Below are positions 14,096 through 19,531 of a stretch of DNA of 19,531 bases, piece by piece. Both the position numbers and the translations under genes were made by a program. Positions within the stretch are counted from its first letter, which is position 1, and each line of letters begins with the position of its first letter. Origin of the DNA: Oligoflexia bacterium (GTDB taxonomy: Bacteria; Bdellovibrionota; UBA1018); assembly GCA_025352185.1 (NCBI GenBank), contig JANXTV010000511.1, positions 1 through 19,531 on the forward strand. Direction: 5' to 3'. The notes beneath the pieces were generated by a model that had not been told where the DNA came from, did no database searches, and was given only the letters and a program-made list of their open reading frames with translations.

Positions 14096-17000
14096 TTACG
14101 AACATCCCATGGAGTTACCGCAGTTCAGGCACTTATAGCAGGCGCCGTTACGTACGGTAGTATGTCCACAGCCGTCACACGGGGGAGCGTCCCCCATCAT
14201 TTCGGCGAGGTGCTGAGTTCCGGAATCGGGATTCACGGCGTTCGCGGAAGGCAGTACCATTTCCATTTGGCGCTGGATTCCTTCGACCGGAGCACTCGAA
14301 ACGAGGAGTTTCGAAGGCGATTTCGGATACACCGTTTTAGCGGCGCCGAGTTCGGTCGTCAGATCCACCGGGGCAACGGTTGGCTTCACTTGGAGGAAGT
14401 CCGTACGTCCGAGGTATTCCATGCCGAGCACGCGGAAGATATAATCGACGATCGAGGTCGCCATCTTAATGTTCGCGTGTCCGTTTACCATTCCGCTTGG
14501 CTCAAACCGAGTGAAGGTGAACTTATCGACGTATTCCGAAAGCGGCACTCCGTACTGGAGACCGAGGGAAATCGAAATCGCGAAGCAGTTCATCATCGAA
14601 CGGTAGGCAGCGCCTTCTTTATGCATATCGATGAAAATTTCACCGATATCGCCGTTTTCATATTCGCCCGTACGGATGTAGACCTTATGGCCCGCAACCG
14701 TTGCTTCCTGAGTGATCCCCGCGCGGCGCGAAGGGAGCTTCCGGCGAACCGGAGCAAACGTCATTTGCCCTTCGTTCGTGACGGCTTTCGTCTCGGCCTT
14801 AGTCACGACGACTTCGTCGGCCTTCGTCTCACTCTTCGTCGTGAGCGGCTGCGAGAGCTTGCATCCATCGCGGTAGAGAGCGACGGCCTTCAGGCCGAGC
14901 TTCCAACCCTGGAAGTAGATGTTCGCCACTTCTTCTTTCGTCGTTTCGGTCGGCAGATTCACCGTCTTCGAGATTGCTCCCGAAAGGAAAGGTTGAACCG
15001 CGGCCATCATTCGGACGTGTCCCATCGGAGCGATGAAACGGGATCCTTTTTTACCACATTTATTTGCGCAGTCGAAAACCGCCAGGTGCTCGTCCTTAAT
15101 GTGGGGAGCGCCTTCGACCGTCATCGTTCCGCAGATCTGCTCGTTCGCGATCTCGATCTGGGTGTTCGTGAGTCCGCCCCAGTTCAGGAAGTTAAACGTC
15201 GGCTTCTTCGACTCGGACTCCGGCACGCCGAGCTTCTTCAGAAGTTCTTCGCCGAGGGTCCAGGATCCGAAAGCGCTCGAGATTTCGAAAGTGCCCGGGA
15301 GCGCTTTTTCAATCTTCGCGATGTCTTTATCTTCGAAACCTTTCGCCCGGAGCCACTCTTGGTTCAGGTGCGGAGTGCCTTCGAAGTTCATCGAGCCGAG
15401 GACGTAACGAATCACGTCTTCGGTTTGGGCGGTCGTGTATCCAAGATTTTTCAGCGCGAGGGGCACCGATTGGTTCACGATTTTAAAGTATCCGCCGCCG
15501 GCGAGTTTCTTAAACTTCACGAGTGCGAAGTCAGGCTCGACGCCCGTCGTATCGCAATCCATGAGGAGACCGATCGTCCCCGTTGGTGCAAGCACCGTCG
15601 TTTGAGAATTTCGGTATCCGAATTTCTCGCCGAGTTCGACCGCGCGGTCCCAGTCTTCCTGAGCCGCGTGAACCATGTCGACCGGGCAATTTTTCGCGTC
15701 GATTTTCCGAGTCGCGTCCCGGTGCATGCGCATGACTTTCAGCATGGAATCACGGTTCTTCGCGAAGCCTGGGAAAGCTCCGAGTAAACCGGCTTCTTCC
15801 GCCGAAACCGCATAAGCGGTTCCGCACATGATCGCCGTAATCGAAGCGGCCCAAGCGCGGCCGGCATCGGAATCATACGGAATCCCTTTTAACATCAGGA
15901 GCGTCCCGAGGTTCGCGTAACCCAGTCCGAGGGGACGGTAGTCGTGCGAATTTTTTGCGATCTGTTCGGTTGGGTAGCTCGAGAGGTCGACCAGAATTTC
16001 CTGGGCGATGATGAAGACTCGGCAAGCCCGGCGGTAGCCTTCGATATCGAAGGATCCGTCGTTGCGGAGGAATTTCACCAGGTTCACGGACGAAAGGTTA
16101 CAAGCCGTATCGTCGAGGAACATGTATTCCGAGCACGGATTCGAGGCGTTAATTCGGCCCGTATCCGGACAAGTATGCCATTCGTTAATCGTCGTATCGT
16201 ACTGGAGACCCGGATCGGCGCAGGACCACGCCGCTTCCGCGACTTTATCCCAGAGCTCTTTCGCTTCGTAGGTGTTCACGACATTTCCGGTCGTGCGGGC
16301 GATGGTATCCCACTTCTCTCCCTTTTCGAGGGCACCCATGAATTTATCGGTGACGCGAATCGAGTTATTCGAGTTTTGGCCAGCGACGGTACGGTAAGCT
16401 TCGCCGTTGAAATCGGAAGAGTATCCGGCCGCGATCAGTGCCGCGACTTTCCGCTCTTCGCGTTGCTTCCAGGTCACGAATTCCATGATTTCCGGATGGT
16501 CCATATCGAGGCAGACCATTTTCGCCGCGCGACGGGTAGTTCCACCCGATTTAGTTGCGCCGGCTCCTTTATCGAGGACTTCGAGGAAGCTCATCAGACC
16601 GGAGCTATAGCCCCCGCCCGCGAGTTTTTCCTGACTGCCGCGGATGCGGGAGAAGTTCGTTCCGGTTCCGGAGCCATATTTAAAGAGGCGCGCTTCGTTC
16701 TTCATCAGCGTGAAGAGGCCCATCAGGTCGTCGTCGACCGACTGGATGAAACAAGCCGAGCACTGTGGATTTACATACGCGGTCGAAGTTTCGCGAATGC
16801 GTTGGTTATCGACATCCCAGTAGAAGTTACCGCCGGATCCTTCGATGCCGTACGCATGGTAGAGACCGAGGTTAAACCAAACGGGAGAGTTAAAAGCTCC
16901 GCGCTGGGTAACGAGGAGGAACGTGAGTTCGTCTTCGAACGTTTGCGCGCTCACGGCGTCGAAATACCCGTTCGCTTCGCCGTAACCACGAATCGTTTTC

Positions 17001-17392
17001 GCGATCCGACCGACGACTTGCTTCACGGAGACTTCGTGATCCGTGCCGGGTACGCCGGCCTTACGGAAGTATTTAGAGACGAGAATATCGATCGCCAGCT
17101 GCGACCAGGAAGCCGGAACTTCCACGTCTTTCATTTCGAAGACGGACTTCCCTTCGGTATCTTTAATTTTCGAAGTGGCCTTCGTGTATTCGATCCCGGC
17201 GAGGACATCTTCTCCGGCGGTCGTGAAGAAACGATCCATCTGGAGAGCAGCCCGTGCCGACTTTTTCGTCATCTTCGACGAAACCGAAGACGTATCGAGT
17301 TTCACGCCCTGTTTTGCCTTCTTGGCAGCTTCCGTATTCTTTCCTGAAATAACCGACGACTTAACCGATGCGTTTTCTGTGATCTTTTCCAT
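14096..17392 (-). CDS. nrdJ: Adenosylcobalamin-dependent (class II) ribonucleotide reductase
   Basis: This enzyme reduces ribonucleotides to deoxyribonucleotides with a thiyl radical generated from adenosylcobalamin, so it needs no oxygen and no separate radical subunit. In the 1098-residue chain, N418-x-C420-x-E422 (NPCSEYM) is the catalytic NxCxE set. C211 or C214 (NPQCSACF) and C431 (DTACNLSSVNL) are the likely redox pair. SGTGTNFSRIRG (240-251 region) and APTGTIGLLMDCDTTG (602-617 region) are substrate/loop motifs. A linker rich in Lys, Glu, Thr and Ala (about 845-885) precedes a C-terminal extension ending in a Cys-rich tail (C1072, C1075, C1085, C1088, C1091, C1097). That tail probably relays electrons from thioredoxin or binds zinc. 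The frame is open to a TTG at 17410, but GGGGGA within that extension serves the ATG at 17392. Two NrdR-like boxes upstream suggest dNTP-responsive repression. Confidence 0.96.
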   Translation of the reverse strand: MEKITENASVKSSVISGKNTEAAKKAKQGVKLDTSSVSSKMTKKSARAALQMDRFFTTAGEDVLAGIEYTKATSKIKDTEGKSVFEMKDVEVPASWSQLAIDILVSKYFRKAGVPGTDHEVSVKQVVGRIAKTIRGYGEANGYFDAVSAQTFEDELTFLLVTQRGAFNSPVWFNLGLYHAYGIEGSGGNFYWDVDNQRIRETSTAYVNPQCSACFIQSVDDDLMGLFTLMKNEARLFKYGSGTGTNFSRIRGSQEKLAGGGYSSGLMSFLEVLDKGAGATKSGGTTRRAAKMVCLDMDHPEIMEFVTWKQREERKVAALIAAGYSSDFNGEAYRTVAGQNSNNSIRVTDKFMGALEKGEKWDTIARTTGNVVNTYEAKELWDKVAEAAWSCADPGLQYDTTINEWHTCPDTGRINASNPCSEYMFLDDTACNLSSVNLVKFLRNDGSFDIEGYRRACRVFIIAQEILVDLSSYPTEQIAKNSHDYRPLGLGYANLGTLLMLKGIPYDSDAGRAWAASITAIMCGTAYAVSAEEAGLLGAFPGFAKNRDSMLKVMRMHRDATRKIDAKNCPVDMVHAAQEDWDRAVELGEKFGYRNSQTTVLAPTGTIGLLMDCDTTGVEPDFALVKFKKLAGGGYFKIVNQSVPLALKNLGYTTAQTEDVIRYVLGSMNFEGTPHLNQEWLRAKGFEDKDIAKIEKALPGTFEISSAFGSWTLGEELLKKLGVPESESKKPTFNFLNWGGLTNTQIEIANEQICGTMTVEGAPHIKDEHLAVFDCANKCGKKGSRFIAPMGHVRMMAAVQPFLSGAISKTVNLPTETTKEEVANIYFQGWKLGLKAVALYRDGCKLSQPLTTKSETKADEVVVTKAETKAVTNEGQMTFAPVRRKLPSRRAGITQEATVAGHKVYIRTGEYENGDIGEIFIDMHKEGAAYRSMMNCFAISISLGLQYGVPLSEYVDKFTFTRFEPSGMVNGHANIKMATSIVDYIFRVLGMEYLGRTDFLQVKPTVAPVDLTTELGAAKTVYPKSPSKLLVSSAPVEGIQRQMEMVLPSANAVNPDSGTQHLAEMMGDAPPCDGCGHTTVRNGACYKCLNCGNSMGCS

Positions 17393-17441
17393 GATTTTCA
17401 GTTCCCCCAAAACAAGACAATTACTTTTCGAATTCCTAAAT

Positions 17442-17467
17442 ATTGGCCGTTAACCGTAACGACCAAT
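17442..17467 (-). promoter_or_regulatory. 11-bp hairpin just upstream of the nrdJ ribosome-binding site
   Basis: ATTGGTCGTTA pairs with TAACGGCCAAT (one G-T pair on the RNA strand) around a 4-nt loop. It is the most stable-looking stem of the leader and lies about 50 nt before the ATG. It lacks a following T-run on the minus strand, so it is not a standard terminator. It could be part of an expression platform or an mRNA-stabilising stem. Confidence 0.5.
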
Positions 17468-17747
17468 TCCCTTCCAACCTGTAGAGACAGTTCCACCGAA
17501 GTGAGGAGGCTCCCAAACCCCCTTCTCCGTTTTTTCCTGAGTATTCCCCCATCGGCTTCGTGACTCGGAGCCGGATAAGGATCGTCAAAAGAGTTTCACT
17601 GTCTAAACCCAGAACCGGTGGTGGAGGCAAATCTTGGGTTTCGAATCCTTGAGTCGGTAGACCCGACCTCCTACTGAAACCCCTGCTCCGGGACCAACTG
17701 CTCTATGAATCTAGATTGAGCGGAACTAGGGGTGTTGTCAAAGGACA

Positions 17748-17763
17748 CCACTAGATATTGTGG
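17748..17763 (-). promoter_or_regulatory. NrdR-box-like operator, proximal to nrdJ
   Basis: The 16-mer CCACTAGATATTGTGG matches the NrdR consensus ACACwATATATwGTGT at about 13 of 16 positions, including both CAC/GTG half-site cores. With the second site at 17780-17795 it forms a tandem pair spaced start-to-start by 32 bp (16 bp between boxes). That is the three-helical-turn spacing reported for NrdR sites before ribonucleotide reductase genes. NrdR is an ATP-cone and zinc repressor that senses deoxynucleotide levels. Confidence 0.65.
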
Positions 17764-17779
17764 TGGGGGCTTTTACGAC

Positions 17780-17795
17780 CCGCTACTTATAGTGG
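17780..17795 (-). promoter_or_regulatory. NrdR-box-like operator overlapping the predicted nrdJ transcription start
   Basis: The 16-mer CCGCTACTTATAGTGG matches the NrdR consensus at about 11 of 16 positions, and the right half (TATAGTG) is best conserved. It begins just downstream of the minus-strand TATAAT at 17797-17802 and would cover the transcription start. Bound repressor here would block initiation. It is weaker than its partner at 17748-17763, and the pair is more convincing than either site alone. Confidence 0.55.
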
Positions 17796-17796
17796 T

Positions 17797-17802
17797 ATTA
17801 TA
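17797..17802 (-). promoter_or_regulatory. Probable -10 element of the nrdJ promoter
   Basis: Read on the minus strand this is a perfect TATAAT. No convincing -35 hexamer is seen at 16-18 nt upstream, so activity may depend on other contacts or on a different sigma specificity. Its placement directly beside the two NrdR-like boxes supports it. It implies a start near 17790 and a leader of about 400 nt. Confidence 0.5.
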
Positions 17803-17925
17803 AAGTCTTAGATCTTGATTTGATTCGGTTTTTCGAAAGATTTCTGACCGTAAGAGTCGGTGCATCTTAGAATTCGTGCGATGCAGAAATTACGACCCCC
17901 TTGACGTTTTCACTCCTTCGCCGGG

Positions 17926-17959
17926 CCCCTCTTTTAGCGGGAAAAAGGGGTCTTTCGTT
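17926..17959 (+). terminator. Terminator-like hairpin with alternative upstream pairing partner
   Basis: CCCCT (17926-17930) pairs with AGGGG (17946-17950), and TTTT/AAAA continues the stem past a bulged C. TCTTTCGTT follows. The right arm can instead pair with GACCCC at 17894-17899 (GGGGTC), giving two mutually exclusive folds. On the plus strand this lies about 160 nt before the corA-like gene, so it could be a terminator or attenuator in its leader. No plus-strand gene upstream needs a terminator. Confidence 0.35.
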
Positions 17960-18110
17960 AAGAATTACCGTTATTTACCTGGAAACGGAACGTACAAAAT
18001 TCCCAAGTCCCGAATTTCCCAAGGAAAGAGACCGATTTGATTTTTTATAGTGCCGTTAGATCACGTTTCTCTATCGACACTGTGTGCCCAATGGGTTTCA
18101 ACCCGGAGCC

Positions 18111-19046
18111 ATGTCCCAGGCAAAACCGAAGAAAAGACAGATTGCGGCGAATTGGTCAGATATCGAGATCGAAAACAGTAAATGCGCGGGAGAGCTCCAT
18201 TCCGAGGGGCTTTCGGCGGCACTGATTGAAATTGCGCTCTCTCCCGCCTCACTCCCCCGAATGGAAAGCGACGGAAAAACCACTCTCATTCTCCTCCGGA
18301 TATTCGATGATGCCGCCGATCGACGAGCCGCGGGTCCGCGTGAACTCACCCGTAAACTCGGCGTCTACCTCCAAGATCATTCCGTCACCACGGTTCACCG
18401 ATTTAAAACCCCCGATTATCCGGGGTTTTTAGAGTCGACCGCCGCCGATCGCGATTCGATCCTCGGAATGCTGCTCGAGCGAACGATTGGAACTTACGTC
18501 GACGCTTTAAACGCGAGCGAAGATCAATTCGAGGCACTCGAGGTTTCCGTTTTTCAGCCCGTGAAATCGAAAACGTTTCGCCTTCGCGACGCTTACTTCG
18601 AAAAACGACGTTTGAACGTGATCCGGAAAATGCTCCGCCTGCACCTAGAGCTCATGGACTCACTCTCCGCGGTCCCCGATTCCGAAAAACTCGTGATCAC
18701 CCTGCGAAAGGGTCCTAAGAAAAAGGCGGTCCAAGCCCTGTCGAACTGCGAGGCGCTCCTGGAGAGTATGAATCACCTCCTCGCGCTTCAACTTTCGCTC
18801 GTCTCCCAGAAGACGAACGAGGCTAGCCAGCGGACTAACGAGGTGATGCGCGTACTCACGGTATTCAGCGCCTTCTTCCTGCCCCTCTCGTTCATTGCGG
18901 GCGTTTACGGAATGAACTTCGAGGGGATGCCCGAATTAAAGCACCGGTACGGTTACCCCGCCGCGATTCTCCTCATGATCATCGTGGCCGCCGTCATCTA
19001 CGTTTGGTTTCGCAAAAGAGGATGGATCGGGAAATCCGGAATTTAG
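18111..19046 (+). CDS. corA: CorA-family Mg2+/divalent metal channel
   Basis: This is a pentameric inner-membrane channel for Mg2+ (or Co2+, Ni2+ or Zn2+ efflux in some members). The 311 residues show a cytoplasmic alpha/beta N-terminal domain, a long helical stalk (about 110-247), TM1 (about 248-266) ending in the signature YGMNFEGMPEL with GMN at 267-269, TM2 (about 280-299) and a short basic C-terminal tail. The frame extends to a GTG at 18084. I prefer the ATG at 18111, though GGAG is only 2 nt upstream of it, so the start is uncertain. The motif after GMN is GMPEL, as in classical CorA, rather than the ZntB form. It is divergent from nrdJ across the 700-bp non-coding region. No M-box riboswitch is evident upstream. 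Confidence 0.9.
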   Translation: MSQAKPKKRQIAANWSDIEIENSKCAGELHSEGLSAALIEIALSPASLPRMESDGKTTLILLRIFDDAADRRAAGPRELTRKLGVYLQDHSVTTVHRFKTPDYPGFLESTAADRDSILGMLLERTIGTYVDALNASEDQFEALEVSVFQPVKSKTFRLRDAYFEKRRLNVIRKMLRLHLELMDSLSAVPDSEKLVITLRKGPKKKAVQALSNCEALLESMNHLLALQLSLVSQKTNEASQRTNEVMRVLTVFSAFFLPLSFIAGVYGMNFEGMPELKHRYGYPAAILLMIIVAAVIYVWFRKRGWIGKSGI

Positions 19047-19191
19047 CTCTCGAGTCTTTAACACGTCGCGCTATCCGGTTCTGGGCGGAATCTACAAAAT
19101 AACGTAGCGCGTGAGGAGCGGTTCAAGTATGAATCCGGCATCTCAAACTCCATAACCGTTGTTTAACCGCTTTTACGCATCAGGTTTAAAA

Positions 19192-19531
19192 ATGTTTCGG
19201 CAAATTTTCTTTCTATCGTTCATCGTTCTCCTTCATTCCGGCGTAGCCTCGAGCGCGACGGACCCGCGAAATAATGCGAATTACCAGGTCCTCTTCGATA
19301 TCTCGGCCTCGTCGAATTCGAAGATCGTGAATGGATTTGGCGGATACGTGCAGATCTATTCGAATGGAGTCGAAGTCACTTTTCGGTTCTGCAATAACTT
19401 CGAAGGTAAGGGCCTCGACGGACATCCGAATCTTACGCGTAAACGTATGAAACTCGTTCCCCTCGGGGAGAAAGATTCAGACGCCTATTCCTGCTACGAC
19501 TATAATCGCGGGCAGATGGCGGTAGGCGTGC
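19192..19531 (+). CDS. Secreted protein of unknown function, 3' end cut by window edge
   Basis: The visible 113 residues begin with a signal peptide: MFRQ, a hydrophobic core IFFLSFIVLLHSGVA, and a likely cleavage after ASSA near residue 22. The rest reads as beta-rich (NYQVLFDIS, GGYVQIYSNGVEVTFRFCN, MKLVPLGEKDSDAYSCYDYN) with two cysteines that may form a disulphide. I recognise no family. AGG lies 8 nt before the ATG. It starts 145 nt after the corA-like stop. That gap holds an imperfect CGCGCTA/TAGCGCG repeat with a long loop. Confidence 0.7.
   Translation, partial: MFRQIFFLSFIVLLHSGVASSATDPRNNANYQVLFDISASSNSKIVNGFGGYVQIYSNGVEVTFRFCNNFEGKGLDGHPNLTRKRMKLVPLGEKDSDAYSCYDYNRGQMAVGV

Larger units (their letters stand above)
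17411..17790 (-). ncRNA. Candidate structured 5' leader of nrdJ (unassigned)
   Basis: If transcription starts near 17790, the nrdJ mRNA has a leader of about 400 nt. Stems visible in order from the 5' end are as follows. CACCAC/GTGGTG lies at 17746-17765, and GTCGG/CCGAC with a 5-nt loop at 17653-17667. AAACCCA/TGGGTTT lies at 17605-17641. A nested set at about 17521-17580 includes CTCCG/CGGAG and GAGT/ACTC. ACTGT-type stem 17476-17492, CAC-CGAA-GTG at 17494-17503, and finally an 11-bp stem with one G-T pair at 17442-17467, 32 nt before the Shine-Dalgarno. This could be a riboswitch or attenuator controlling nrdJ. Adenosylcobalamin would be a natural ligand, but I do not see the canonical B12 box, so the class is open. 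Confidence 0.35.
17393..18110. other. Long non-coding region between divergent nrdJ and corA-like genes, rich in hairpins
   Basis: This ~700-bp stretch has no convincing coding frame. The only ORF of note (17436-17630, minus) has no family resemblance and no ribosome-binding site. Base texture differs from the coding DNA, with many inverted repeats and mixed T-rich and C-rich runs. The nrdJ-proximal ~400 bp looks like a transcribed leader for nrdJ. The corA-proximal part holds a terminator-like hairpin at 17926-17950. I searched by eye for the conserved cobalamin-riboswitch B12 box, M-box landmarks, tRNA arms and tmRNA ends and found none that fit. Confidence 0.6.

Noticed and set aside
13967..15787. 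606-residue plus-strand open frame opposite nrdJ
   Set aside because: It runs antisense through the well-supported nrdJ. Its translation is Arg/His/Phe-rich with no family resemblance, and such frames arise from the strong codon bias of nrdJ.
15944..17347. 467-residue plus-strand open frame opposite nrdJ
   Set aside because: It has the same origin as the other antisense frame: a mirror of nrdJ codon use, no ribosome-binding site and no domain.
17436..17630. 64-residue minus-strand ORF in the nrdJ leader
   Set aside because: No ribosome-binding site, no recognisable family and overlaps several inverted repeats. A leader peptide is possible but unsupported.
17620..17712. tRNA or tmRNA-like fragment (TTCGAAT, GGAGG...CCTCC, and CTCCACCA on the minus strand)
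   Set aside because: The T-arm stem does not pair on either strand and the spacing to an acceptor arm is wrong. No 5' half can be built.
17411..17800. Canonical cobalamin riboswitch
   Set aside because: The conserved B12 box and the GCAACTGT-type core could not be located. Kept only as an unassigned structured leader.

Overview
The window looks like a chromosomal segment of a Gram-negative bacterium of middling G+C content. Evidence for this is an OmpA-type peptidoglycan-binding domain, a periplasmic SIMPL protein with a signal peptide, and dense operons with stop/start overlaps and frequent TCG, ACG and CGA codons. I cannot assign a phylum from sequence alone. No mobile element, CRISPR array, rRNA or confident tRNA is visible.

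Region 1 (1-9048, all minus strand) is one tightly packed operon. It encodes the complete reductive route for uracil and thymine breakdown. In transcription order it carries a CoA-acylating methylmalonate-semialdehyde dehydrogenase, dihydropyrimidinase, beta-ureidopropionase, a class III aminotransferase, PreT, PreA and an NCS1 permease that runs off the left edge. Together they would import the base, reduce it (PreT-PreA), open the ring, remove the carbamoyl group to give beta-alanine or beta-aminoisobutyrate, transaminate that, and convert the semialdehyde to acetyl-CoA or propionyl-CoA.

Region 2 (9223-11427, minus strand) is a three-gene unit. It encodes a MotA-like membrane protein, a MotB-like protein with an OmpA domain, and a secreted SIMPL-domain protein. 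The MotB-like protein has Ile where the ion-carrying Asp is expected, and the MotA-like protein lacks the usual polar residue of the pore helix, so this may not be an ordinary flagellar stator. Region 3 (11459-13857, plus strand) starts only 31 bp away. It holds an RDD-domain membrane protein with a large unrecognised C-terminal region, coupled to an RluA-family pseudouridine synthase.

Region 4 (14096-17392, minus strand) is nrdJ, the adenosylcobalamin-dependent class II ribonucleotide reductase. Upstream lies a roughly 700-bp non-coding stretch (17393-18110). It contains two NrdR-box-like palindromes 32 bp apart beside a TATAAT hexamer, followed by a predicted leader of about 400 nt full of hairpins. 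This is the most interesting non-coding part of the window. Region 5 (18111-19531, plus strand) has a CorA-type Mg2+/metal channel gene and the start of a gene for an unrecognised secreted protein cut by the window edge.
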